Below the pieces are notes generated by a model. The model saw only the letters and a program-made list of their open reading frames with translations, ran no database searches and was not told where the DNA came from. Source: Liolophura sinensis (lineage: Eukaryota; Mollusca; Polyplacophora; Chitonida; Chitonidae). Taken from it: 64,000 nt of DNA. The stretch spans positions 3,656,001-3,720,000 of the forward strand of contig NC_088307.1 of assembly GCF_032854445.1 (NCBI RefSeq), given 5' to 3'. Positions within the stretch are counted from its first letter, which is position 1. Each line of letters starts with the position of its first letter. Both the position numbers and the translations under genes were made by a program. Of the stretch, positions 22,991 through 32,867 are shown piece by piece.

Positions 22991-23595
22991 TCATCTTCTC
23001 AAAAAGCCTATCAGGCTACTGGGCGGTGTAAGCTCATGACTTCGCACAAAACAGGCTGATATGTATGTCTCTACGTCAAAGGCGACGTGGATGCCAACGG
23101 CCGCGACTATTGCATCACGTAAATTGAAGGATTCCATTTCAAGTAGCGTTTTGTCTTCGATGCAGTCAACGATAATAAACTGTTGCTTTTCCCAATCCAG
23201 GTAGTGTCCATACCTAACCTTTATGGATATCTCTGGCGATGTTGTGCTTAAAAAATCTGGGATGCTAAGGCTTGTGCTGACGCCGTAACCAATTTCGCTC
23301 TCACAACGAGACCCAAAGTCCAACTGCGCCCCCCACGGTCGTCTGCCAGGCTTGTCCACGTGGAAACGTCCCGCGCGCACGACGCCTGTCGTATATCTGA
23401 CGTAACAGTTACGTGGTCCCTTCAGTTTGACATCTGTCTCGAGCTCCCAGTACTGTTTTCCTGAAGTAGGCAGCCCGTCGGCTATGACCTCCGAAGAATC
23501 TAGAATGTTAGATGGAAAATGTCCTTCAAACAACACGCCGTCCTCGCTAATGAGAAAGTTATTGTTTGTTGTCTGTGTGAACTGCAAACTCGGCG
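22991..23595 (-). CDS. putative terminal exon, possibly SPRY/B30.2-like
   Basis: A good acceptor (CTCCATCTCATTTCAG) opens a ~200-codon frame ending in TGA at 22991, by far the longest non-transposon, non-minisatellite exon in this part of the window. The sequence alternates beta-strand-like segments and shows SGKQYWELETDV followed by a glycine/basic region and a late IVAAVGIHVAFDV segment. This order resembles SPRY/B30.2 domains, but I cannot confirm the family. The open frame upstream of the acceptor is probably intronic. Codon use and composition look coding. Upstream exons would lie at higher coordinates; one candidate is 25382-25497. Confidence 0.55.
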
Positions 23596-23726
23596 CTGAA
23601 ATGAGATGGAGAAGAAAAACAACGACTAAGTTACGTAATCTGGACAATCAACATCTACAGGTAGGCTATATGCAAGACCTAAATCCATACATGACATTGT
23701 TTCTGAATAGACCCTGAGGCCAATTT

Positions 23727-25381
23727 CTCAAAAGTAAACTGAAATGCGATTTTACAGCTTATTTTTAGACACTTGTAATTAAAATTTTGGCCACCTGAAA
23801 AAAGCTGTTTTAAGACAAATGTGTCCAAATTTTAAATTTCAGTTCTAAAAAGTAAGCATTGTGAACAGGTTTAGAAGTCAGACATGGCTCTATGGAATCG
23901 GTCTCACAGGTACCCGCGCATTAAGTCTTTTGTATATTGTATTCCTGTATAAACCAGGATTCTGCCGTGAACTAAGCATCCCCGAGGCCTAGACCCTTTG
24001 TATGGTTTTAATGGAGATAGTGAAGGTATCAATATCGGACAGGAAATACTGCAAACAAATGGCTTGTTGCACAGAGACAAATTCCACACAATATCAAACA
24101 AAGAAATACGAACATAGATATTCAATAAATACAAGTGAACAAACTAATACAAACAGTACAACTTGTACACTACAGCCAAATTAATGTAAACAACAACAAC
24201 AACATTAATCCTCACGGAGATACAGCAGGACTCGCTTCTGGTCCAAATATACGGCAAGTCTTAATGCCCAGAGAGGCTTTATCCGTAAAAAGCTCAAAAT
24301 CTTACTAAAACGGCGACTCGATTAGCCTCAAGCCTTGGCGAGTCCATATTCAGGGTATTTAACAATCAAATAAATACATGTACAATGCACCACAGACGGG
24401 ACACAAGCACTTGGAACCGGCCAATAGAGCAAAAAGAAATACGACAATATATGGTGCCCTAGGATAATACAATACTCTTCTAGGGCACTATATGTTGTTA
24501 GCACTTTATTTTGCTCTGGTGGTCGGTTCCAAGCGCCTGTGAGATGTGGTCAGGTTGAACTAATATATTAAATGTGATGACAACACAGCATTTGAGTGCT
24601 CCATAAGTGAATTGCCACTAACAACACTGCACTGTTTTTTACCGCCTTGTGTGCTCAACCTATGGTGCTCTGTATTTTGCCAGTATTTACATGTTACATG
24701 ACGTGTTACGGCTTACGATGATATTGTCGCGCTCATTGGTCACGGGGATAATAGGCTAGCTCAGTAAAACCAAGGTAGTGTGAATTCAAAATGGCGAATA
24801 TTTTTTTCGCTAGCAGCTATTTGGATCCAAACTCTAGTAATCGTGGGTTCTATTCCACTGAATCGGCGCCTACAGTTTGCTCACGTCAACTGTACATCGC
24901 GGCCCGCCAGATCTACAACGATTTAAGCTTTCTCAGAGTTGTATACACGTAAATGTTAAAAGTAAAAATTGGTGGAATTAAAACTTTGATCCTTTTCACT
25001 TTCCTTAGATTTTCGATTCATTTAACTAGCACCGGCGAAACAAGCGTCTTGATTTAAAACCCGCATTAGAAGCTGGAGAATGTCGCAGTGACCCAGCGCT
25101 TGAAACATCTCAGCCAGCTAGACATCCCATTGCAACCCCACACACCCCTCTCACCCCACCCCTTCGAAAATGTGGTTGCTTTCTCTTACTTAATTTAGTT
25201 CACAAGTATCAGCATTGTCGCACGCCAAGTGTTCTGCTTGATAGTTCTTCTGGGAGTTTCCAGAAATACAACCATAAGGGAAGTTTTGAATAAAAAGTAA
25301 AAGACAACCACCATTCTTAAAAAGTCCCCCCTCCCTCCACTAACCCGCCCCCTCCCCCCTCCTTTTTTGTCGATGACTTAC
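23727..25381. other. no gene recognised apart from a palindrome
   Basis: Probably intron or flanking sequence of the minus-strand gene ending at 22991. Contains a hairpin at 24405-24545. Confidence 0.4.
24405..24545. repeat. long imperfect palindrome
   Basis: The left arm GCACTTGGAACCGGCC...AGAGCAAAA...ATATATGGTGCCCTAG is mirrored by CTAGGGCACTATATGT...TTTTGCTCTGGTGG...GGTTCCAAGCGCC. Arms are about 65 bp with a short loop. Possibly a small MITE. Confidence 0.7.
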
Positions 25382-25497
25382 TGGAAATTTCTCCCAAGTT
25401 TAGACGATTTGCCGGCCATGTTGGTTGCCCTTGAAAACAGGCCATCCTCTCCTGTCCTTGAGTTTGTCTCTCTGAAATAACGGTTTTCGAGCCAACC
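25382..25497 (-). CDS. candidate exon with start codon, minus strand
   Basis: Flanked by a strong acceptor (CCTTTTCTTTCAG) and donor (CCA|GTAAGT). One frame is open throughout, with an ATG at 25417-25419 in good context (ACCAACATGGCC) starting MAGKSSKLGRNF. It may be the start exon of the gene whose last exon is at 22991-23595. The phase (two leftover bases here, one needed there) does not allow direct joining, so an intermediate exon would be needed or the genes differ. Confidence 0.4.
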
Positions 25498-25929
25498 CTG
25501 AAAGAAAAGGTAGAGTTTTGTTAATTTCTGGATTGAAAGAGAATAAAAAATAAACTATACTCTGCTAACTTCTCCCGACTAAATAGCGAATGATAATGAC
25601 GATTTCTTTTGATGGCGGTTCCATTTTAGCGAATGATATATACAGACACTTAATGGCCATGCACTGAGAAACCATTAATTCAAATATCCTCATTTTAAAT
25701 GATTAATTCGCCGAAAACAGCAACATTTTTTATTATATTTTTTTTAATTTTAAGAAGAGAAAATAAAGAAATGTGCCTCTCATATTTCTATTTTTTTGCG
25801 AAAGACGTACCGTATAAGTCAGGTGTTCAAATTGAAGCGAGACCGGCTGGATATTGGACAAACAAGCTTTGGTTGGCGGTATTACAAGATCTGAGATCAC
25901 CTGGAAACGTACACACTTTCATGCTCATT

Positions 25930-26066
25930 TGTCAGGCTGCGGATGGTCGTGGGTTTCCCCCGGGCTCTGCCCGGTTTCCTCCCACCATAATGCTGGCCGC
26001 CGTCGTATAAGTGAAATATTCTTGAGTACGGCGTAAAACACCAATCAAATAAATAAATAAATAAAT
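25930..26066 (+). mobile_element. tRNA-derived SINE, 3' part
   Basis: GCTGCGGATGGTCGTGGG through CACCAATCAAATAAATAA. Only the conserved 3' domain and tail remain. Confidence 0.9.
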
Positions 26067-26082
26067 CGTTGCTCCGAAAAAA

Positions 26083-26634
26083 ATGGTATAACTGGCCTAT
26101 GTTACTGGTTCACAGGCCTATATGTAATGTGGGGGTCTCCGTGGCTTAGTTGGTTAGCGCGCTAGCGCAGGGTAATGACCCAGCAGTCTCTCACCAATGC
26201 GATACTGATACTGGATGACACTGGCTTCGTCTCCGGCCGTACGTGGGATGGTCTCTCAGCAACCTGCGGATGGTCGAGGGTTTCTCCCAGGCTGTGCCCG
26301 GTTTCCACCCACCATAATGCTGGCTGCCGTCGTATAAGTGAAATATTCCTGAGTTCTTCAGCTTTCTTCAACACGTCAGTTCAGATGTGCACCACATCGA
26401 CATGCTCTACATATTATATATAGGTCTATATCGTAACATGTACTATGTATTGTGGGGGATATTTTCTGGATACAACTCTTGCGAACTTACATGTTACATA
26501 ATACATGCTACGATATAGGCCTATATATAATATGTAGAGCATGTCGGTGTGATGTACATCTGAAATGACGTTGAAGAAAGCTGGACACTTTACATACAGG
26601 CCTGTAAACCAGTGACAAACACCAGTTATACCAT
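26083..26634. mobile_element. fold-back element, family 1, interrupted by a SINE
   Basis: Left arm pieces (26083-26130 and 26357-26445) and right arm (26490-26634) are reverse complements: GGTATAACTGG, CAGGCCTATATGTAATGTG, AGCTTTCTTCAAC, CGACATGCTCTACATATTAT, ATCGTAACATGTA. A related half copy is at 35905-36065. The SINE at 26131-26356 sits inside the left arm. Confidence 0.75.
26131..26356 (+). mobile_element. tRNA-derived SINE with intact tRNA-like head
   Basis: Starts GGGGGTCTCCGTGGCTTAGT TGGTTAGCG (A-box-like) and continues through the conserved CTGCGGATGGTCG and CATAATGCTGGCTGCCGTCG domain, ending at GAAATATTCCTGAG. The (AAAT)n tail is missing. It interrupts the left arm of a fold-back element. 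Confidence 0.85.
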
Positions 26635-26656
26635 GCACTCATGCACTCGATTTGCA

Positions 26657-26682
26657 TATATATATATATATATATATATAAA
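26657..26682. repeat. (AT)n microsatellite
   Basis: AT dinucleotide run of about 25 bp. Confidence 0.9.
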
Positions 26683-27096
26683 TCTTTTTTAATTGTGGAG
26701 TTTTACATTATATCCCGCCTGCATTGTTTCACGCTGTTACAAGAGGAACAAATATACATGTGTATAGATGTATATATAAATGAAAACAGTGATATTGTCA
26801 CTATAGCGGGCTACCGAATGTTAAAAAACACAGCTGTAATACGCTTTTAGTATTCTCCTTAGGCAGAGGGCCGCAGCCGTAGGTTAGTACGGTCTGTCGT
26901 GTAGAGATACGGTGTCAACTGCAGGCAAGAATGATTTCAAATGGTGACATGATCTCAGAGACATTTAACACGCAGCATGACTCAGTATATAAATAAAGAG
27001 AAAATTACTAAGACATCACCTGCTGTAAGATAACAGCAAAATTATGTACAATAAGTTTGGCGTCAGAAAAAAGTCAGTGTAACTCCGGGTATTAAT

Positions 27097-27365
27097 TTAA
27101 GGCCATTGCCAGGTGCCAGACGAATCTACTATCTTTCAGCCACAGTCGAAAGAGCGAGAACTAAATTCGAACAAACCTAGTCTGTTGTAAAATTAAATTT
27201 AAAAATGTTTTTACCAGATTCCAGGAAATCTGGTCCAAAGCTCACCTGTTCGGTCCAACAAATGTCTGTATCTACCAAGTTATCCAATGTGTGATCGGCA
27301 AAGGGCCAAATGTGATAAATGAAACCGAAAGTATTTCTCATCAGCCACTATACCATACCAGGGCG
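27097..27365 (+). repeat. dispersed repeat module
   Basis: Nearly identical to 37164-37370 (GGCCATTGCCAGGTGCCAGA, GAAAGAGCGAGAACTAAATT, CTGTTCGGTCCAACAAATGT). A more distant relative of 9595-9830 and 35060-35290 in the composite repeat. Confidence 0.8.
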
Positions 27366-27555
27366 CCCCCTGGTGTCAGAATCGGGAATTTTGGGCATCA
27401 GATGATAGCCGGTATGAAGTGTCAATAATGTACCAAGTATGATATCTGTATGTGCAGTTTTAATGGAGATATAGCCTAATATATAATTTGTAGAAATAAT
27501 GATCTATCGCGGTTGAATAGCTAACCGCTAACTGCAAACCGCAGTCTAACTTCAT

Positions 27556-27885
27556 TCACGTAGTTTATAAGGGCTTCTGCAACATGGCTACTCAAAGTGA
27601 ACTCTCAGTCAGTGACATATCCCCAGTGCTGAACTTCAACTTCTCAGCTTTCGAAACTTTATAGAATTTTTTACATATTTTTCTGTGACCCTGTATCATC
27701 TTTTCTATGTTTTGTAGTGGCAGACTTAGTGTTCAGTTTAAGACCTCATAAAATCGGACGAGCGAAAACATATTGGCCAAGAGTTAGTGCTTCGATCGAA
27801 TGGACGCTGTTTAAATCCCTCAGTCAGCGAGGACCGTGCCTCGTTGTTAGCAGAATTACCTTCAAATATTAATTAATTAATAACT
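27556..27885 (+). repeat. composite dispersed repeat, copy B, left part
   Basis: Matches 9030-9330: GTTTATAAGGGCTTCT, ACATGGCTACTC, GACATATCCCCAGTGCTGAA, TATTGGCCAAG, GATCGAATGGACGC. It stops at the Polinton-like element. The right part resumes at 34771. Confidence 0.8.
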
Positions 27886-28690
27886 GTAGTAGTATATGTA
27901 GGGCTGGTTCTGACGCAGCATTTCGTTCACAATCACCTCAAAACTTATGTAGACAGACGGGCTCCGATGTACGTTCACAATCACCTCAAAACTTATGTAG
28001 ACAGACGGGCTCCGACGTACACAGCTAATTGCCACAAAAACTTATGTAGACAGACGGGCTCCGATGTACGTACACAATCGCCCAAAAAACTTATGTAGAC
28101 AGACGGGCTCCGACGTACACAGCTAATTGCCACAAAAACTTATGTGGACAGACGGGCTCCGACGTACACAGCTAATTGCCACAATAACTTATGTAGACAG
28201 ACGGGTTCCGATGTACGTACACAATCGCCCAAAAAACTTATGTAGACAGACGGGCTCCGACGTACACAGCTAATTGCCACAAAAACTTATGTGGACAGAC
28301 GGGCTCCGATGTACGTACACAATTGCCCAAAAAACTTATGTAGACAGGCGGGCTCCGACGTACATAACTAATTGCCACAAAAACTTCTGTAGACAGACGG
28401 GCTCCGACGTACACAGCTAATTGCCACAAAAACTTATGTGGACAGACGGGCTCCGATGTACGTACACAATCGCCCAAAAAACTTATGTAGACAGGCGGGC
28501 TCCGACGTACATAACTAATTGCCACAAAAACTTATGTAGACAGACGGGCTCCGACGTACATAACTAATTGCCACAAAAACTTATGTAGACAGGCGGGCAA
28601 ACTTACCGGTTCACGTTCCGTGGGCAGAAGTTAGAACGGCTCCCGGCGCCAGGGGTAGATGTACAAGCAGAACCCAAAAGCATGGAGCCC
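27886..28690. repeat. left terminal inverted repeat with ~49-bp tandem units
   Basis: About 14 units containing CTTATGTAGACAGACGGGCT. Two variants alternate: one with TACACAATCGCCC and one with ACAGCTAATTGCCACAAAAA. The inner end matches the right TIR in reverse complement. ORFs across it are artefacts. Confidence 0.9.
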
Positions 28691-28765
28691 GCTCCGCACC
28701 CCTGGTGGGCCCCCATACTCGGCTCTCCAATTGAAGACGGGTATATCTAAAGTATACACAGCACG

Positions 28766-29008
28766 ATGCTGAAGGAATACAATACATGTCAGTGGTTGCT
28801 TCTCCGTTCTACGGAGCTCTGGGGAAAGAGCTGTCTAGGGGAGCACTGCAGGATTCACTTAGCCAAACTTCGGAAAGATTCATGCATCCAGCCCTGCCAT
28901 AAATGTGGGGTCGGAGTCACCAGCAGATATGCAGTATGCTTCCCGTGTGGATATCGCAGTGCATGCCGAGGGGGGAGTGGGGGGAGGGGAGGAGAAGAGG
29001 CGGGATAG
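28766..29008 (+). pseudogene. Cys-rich small zinc-binding-like protein of the Polinton-like element
   Basis: 80-codon ORF with Cys at about 8, 23, 28, 40, 44, 47, 58 and 61 and His31, in the pattern KSCLGEHC...PCHKCG...CFPCG. Small proteins with repeated CxxC pairs of this kind occur in animal Polintons; the function is unknown. The last ~15 codons run into G-rich low-complexity sequence, so the true C-terminus may be lost. Whether this copy is intact cannot be judged. Confidence 0.5.
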
Positions 29009-29147
29009 AACGATACTGGCACAGGAGAGTGGCCAGCTTGGCCAGAATATCCGTTTAGAGGGTGGAAGATAATGGGTATATCCATATAGTTCGATGGATG
29101 ATAAAACGGTAAGAAAGCTATCCAGCTCTCCACGCCAGATAAAAACG

Positions 29148-31150
29148 CAAGTGGCTGACGGACGAGGAGTTCGATGGATACATGAATGACATCCTGTCTG
29201 AGCCAGACCTGGTCTTGGTGCGGACCCCTGGGCGGTAGGGAACTACCTCAGGGCATGGCAGATGGTTGAGCTAGAAGGTACCAGAACAGACCCAAGAGCC
29301 TTCTGGGAAGAAGTATGCCCTCAGGTCAGGGCAAAGCTTGAGGAAGGGATCATAGCACTCAACGGGGTTCCAAGTCCCAACTGGGTCTCAGGGTCCAGTT
29401 GCGAAAGGACAACCCTGACGGCATGGAAGAGTATACCAACCCAGTAGTCAGGTAGTAAGCAGGAGGGCCTCTTCAAGGCCCGAAACTTAGACGGTGCTCT
29501 AGACAAGGTCTTCCCAAAATCTCAGACACTAGAAATATAAGCGTCAAGTCCGATATTCATATACCATTCGTAGTCCGTAAAGGGCGTTCCAAGTCGAAAA
29601 TCGCAAGATCCATTTCCAAAACAACGTTTAACACTAACTCCCAAAGACGAAAGTATGTAAGAAATTATACAAATAAGAAATAAAGCCGGTAACACACAAG
29701 AGAGAAGTGGTCATCAGTTTTCAATGATGACAGAAGAGCACGAGGCCTGTAGATACTGCTACGTTGGCGCGTCGTGGTGTACACACAAAACACCCCGTGG
29801 AATACAGAGGCCCGAAAGCGATCTCCTCGGAGCGGGAGATTCAAACTGAGCTGGCCAGCCCCCAAGCCATGAGGATGACCCTTCAGGATTGGCAGGTCAA
29901 CAACAGTGCCACAACCTGCCATGCTTGTGAGAAACCTCTAGGTGGTGACTGTGTTAGCGACCACTGTCATGTCACCGGCAAGTACAGACGTACGGACCAT
30001 AACAGATGCAACCTAAAGCTGCGGTTGAGTCTTAAGACGACTACTATTCCGGTGATCTTCCACCATCTGCGGGGATACGACTCTCACCTGCTAATGCAGG
30101 CCATAACGAAGGTGGCGGGCAAGATGTCTGTCATCCCCCACATCACGGAAAAGTACATCTTTTTCTCCCTCGGACAGCTGCGGCTCATCGACAGGGCCCA
30201 GTTCCTGCTAGCCTCACTCGACAGGCTAGTGGTGGCCAACAAGATTACGGCTAAGTATAAGCCCATGTGGGAAAGGCGGGAGCTGTTCTTGCGCAAGTGA
30301 GTGTACGCCTATGAGCACATGGACTCCTGGGAGCGCTTCGAAGAACAACAGCTCCCGCCCAGGGAAGCCTTCTACAGCAAGCTTTCTGACCAGCACACAT
30401 GTGGAGGTGACTACGCCCATGCCTACAAGATCTCGGAGACAAAAGCTGAGGAGACTATTATGACATCTACAATCGCATAGACGTCCGTCTCCTGGCAGAT
30501 GTCTTTGAGACCTTCCGGAAGATCTGTATGCAGCACTACGGCCTGGATCCCGCCCACTGCTACACTTCCCCAGGCCTCTCATGGGACGCCTTGCACAAAA
30601 GGACAGCCGTAAAGCTGGAGCTGCTCACAGACTACGACCAGCACCTCTTCATAGAAAAAAGAATGCGCGGTGGAATCTTCATGGTTTCGAGATGCCATGA
30701 GGCAGCCAACAATCGGTGGGTACAAGGATACGACCCTGATCGCCCGAACAGCCAAATCCTCTACCTGGACGCCATCAACCTATACGAATGGGCTATGAGC
30801 CAACTTCTCCCAACGGGCGGATTCGAGTGGGTAGATGACTCACTTGTGCAGCGTCTCGGAGAGACAATTGACAGCCATCAAATTGACAGCCCTGAGGGCT
30901 ACATCCTCGAGGTCGACCTGGAGTACCCCGACAACCTACATAACGCCCACAACTCCTAGCTCCAGAGCGCATGGTGGTCCAGAAGGAGTGGAGGTCAGAG
31001 TATGAACACAATCTCCTTGGCGCCGGGGCGGTGCCTACCGAGGTTGAGAAGCTGGCACCCAACCTCCGCAACAAGGAACCCTATGTGCTCCACTACCACA
31101 ACCTACAGCTGTATCTGTCTCTTGGAATGCGGCTGACACAGGTTCACTTT
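29148..31150 (+). pseudogene. protein-primed type B DNA polymerase, internally deleted and broken
   Basis: N-terminal fragments lie in shifting frames at 29148-29240, 29240-29390 and 29360-29530. A duplicated 200-bp insert (29536-29735) replaces a long stretch. ORF 29764-30300 then has a zinc/HNH-like region (CxxC 52-55, DHCH 66-69, HNRCN 79-83) and an exonuclease-type motif (FHHLRGYDSH, 99-108). An in-frame TGA ends it at 30298-30300; the frame continues to about 30440, shifts, and 30528-30959 covers the thumb-side region with LYLDAINLYEWAMSQ. Another shift near 30955 leads to NLQLYLSLGMRL at 31100-31130, where similarity stops. The later polymerase active-site motifs are absent. Cannot replicate DNA. 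Confidence 0.85.
29536..29735 (-). repeat. ~200-bp insert, copy 1, in the polymerase relic
   Basis: Begins AAATATAAGCGTCAAGTCCG and ends CATCAGTTTTCAATGATGA. Same boundaries and about 90% identity to 32078-32277. On the minus strand it carries a hydrophobic stretch followed by a Cys-containing segment, as in copy 2, but without an ATG at the equivalent position. Confidence 0.85.
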
Positions 31151-31341
31151 CTCGCCGCAGCACCAGCCTTCCCAGCGACAACTTTCTTGGGATCTTTGAC
31201 ACGACTAACACTTGCGCTTGTTTGTTTCTCGTTATTGCTCCCCGCTGTCAGCCTGACCTCCACTGGCTGCGTTTCGTTTGGCATTGGTGTCGGCGCCTCT
31301 GTGGAATTCATCTTTTCGGATTCGGGCGTGCGTGTGAGCAA
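31144..31341 (-). pseudogene. Lys-rich ORF fragment of the Polinton-like element
   Basis: 65-codon open frame with a basic segment SRVKDPKKVVAGKAGAAARK near its end. The composition resembles short basic, possibly DNA- or capsid-associated proteins of such elements, but the family is uncertain. It abuts the truncated end of the polymerase relic, on the opposite strand. Confidence 0.35.
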
Positions 31342-31344
31342 TGT

Positions 31345-32749
31345 CTAGCAGTGGTTAGCGCCATGGTCATCGGGACTAAGTACATACCATAGCTGTGATA
31401 TATCTGGAAAGCCGCGCTGCTGAGTGCGTGTGCAATAAATGGGTTCTCCACGCAACAACTGGCATGCCCCACGCGCTTTCCACTGCCATGCAGCTGGTAG
31501 TCGTCTGTTGTCCTTAAGTTCAACCACAGAGCATACTTAGACTTGAGCAATTCTCCCAACGGCACATCTGCTAGGCCTAGATGTGTTACGACCCTAGCCA
31601 CCTCTGGGTCCCGCTTCTTGATAGGTTGGCTGACAAAGAACTTCCGAGTCTCTTCCCACTGCTGATATGCGTGCACTCCTTGGCTGCAAAGCTGATTGGG
31701 GATGCCTTTTATCGTAACCTCTACTTTAGTGATCTGAGGGTTGTAGATGAACTCAGGCTTCTTCTTCCACGGCGCTCCGGCTGCTTCAGCCTCAAACAGC
31801 ATCAAGACCCCCTTCATCGATTTAACTGGCACAATGAGGTTTATGTTCCAGTGTGTGTCCGATACAAGTTTGCGGTGCCGGAGAACGCGATCATATAGTA
31901 TGACGAGCCTCCCAAAATGGTTGCGGGTCTGTATAACCAATTTCGGTGACAATATCGAACTCCAGACGGATGTTTTCGACAATGTAGCTGGCGCCGGCAT
32001 TATCTGTCGCCTTCATGACCCAGCTGTAGTCGTTGAACGTCAATTCGTACTTTAACCGGTCGGCAAAGGCGCCCTGAAAGAAATATAAGCGTCAAGTCCG
32101 ACATTCATATACCATTCGTAGTCCGTAAAGGGCGTTCTAAGTCGATAATCGCAAGATCCATTTCCAATACAAGGTTTAACACTAACTCCCAAAGACAAAG
32201 GTATGTAAGAAATTATACAAATAAGAAATAAAGCCAGTAACACACAAGAGAGAAACGATCATCAGTTTTCAATGATGGCGGGCAGACAATGAATATCCCA
32301 GGCATGAATTCCATATCAAAGTTCAAATTCGTACTCCGTGAATGAGTTCCATGTCAAATAACAATTAAACAAGTATCTCAGTCGCGCTTTAATTGCAACT
32401 TTTCGTAAAGGCATCATGCTGATGTAATTAGCATGGCTACCTTTACGGCCCCTAGCCCCAGGTTAAGCGGTATTAGATACAGTTTGAAAATGACGAGCGT
32501 TACAGACCCTTACCGATCAGATTGAAAGGCATATGGCTCTCCAGAAGCTCGAAATCCACCGGAATGTAGTACCGGTTGCCATATACGCTCGAGATGGCTT
32601 TGTCTCCAACATCATCATTATCCACCTCTCCGGTTTCGACGCTGTCTTTGAGCATGTTGGGATTACCGATGCCTTGGTAAGCCACATTCTGGCGTTCATT
32701 TTTGGTCAACCACATATCACTGGAACATATCGAAGTTGTCGATGGACAT
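31345..32749 (-). pseudogene. major-capsid-like gene (double jelly-roll type), broken
   Basis: Three blocks on the minus strand: 32500-32715 (contains YYIPVDFELLESHMPF), 31890-32077 (LKYELTFNDYSWVMKA) and 31308-32000 (LYDRVLRHRKLVSDTHWNIN, then LWLNLRTTDDYQLHGSGKR). Their order and motifs fit the capsid gene of Polinton/adintovirus-type elements. A GT-AG pair (donor near 32513, acceptor CTTATATTTCTTTCAG at 32077) separates the first two blocks, with the second ~200-bp insert in between. Frames are not compatible across the blocks and an internal deletion is likely. Non-functional. Confidence 0.65.
32078..32277 (-). repeat. ~200-bp insert, copy 2, with signal-peptide-like ORF
   Basis: Counterpart of 29536-29735. 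On the minus strand ATG at 32241-32243 opens a short protein with a hydrophobic start (MLLALFLICIISYIPLSLG) and then two Cys (VKPCIGNGSCDYR) before running into the capsid-like gene. It lies in the putative intron of that gene. Confidence 0.8.
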
Positions 32750-32867
32750 TACTTCATTCCCGCTAATTTTAATCACCTGCCCTACCTGATGTCGATACGA
32801 CTTCACAACGGAACACAACAAAACCACCAACAGGACAAGTGTAGCGAACTTATTAAAGCGGCCGCGG

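Noticed and set aside
28238-28525. 95-codon repetitive ORF on the minus strand
   Set aside because: Translation of the ~49-bp TIR units of the Polinton-like element.
27920-28600. CRISPR-like array
   Set aside because: Regular ~49-bp repeats, but the spacers are themselves repeated in two variants and the same array occurs inverted at 34440-34720. This is a eukaryotic transposon terminus.
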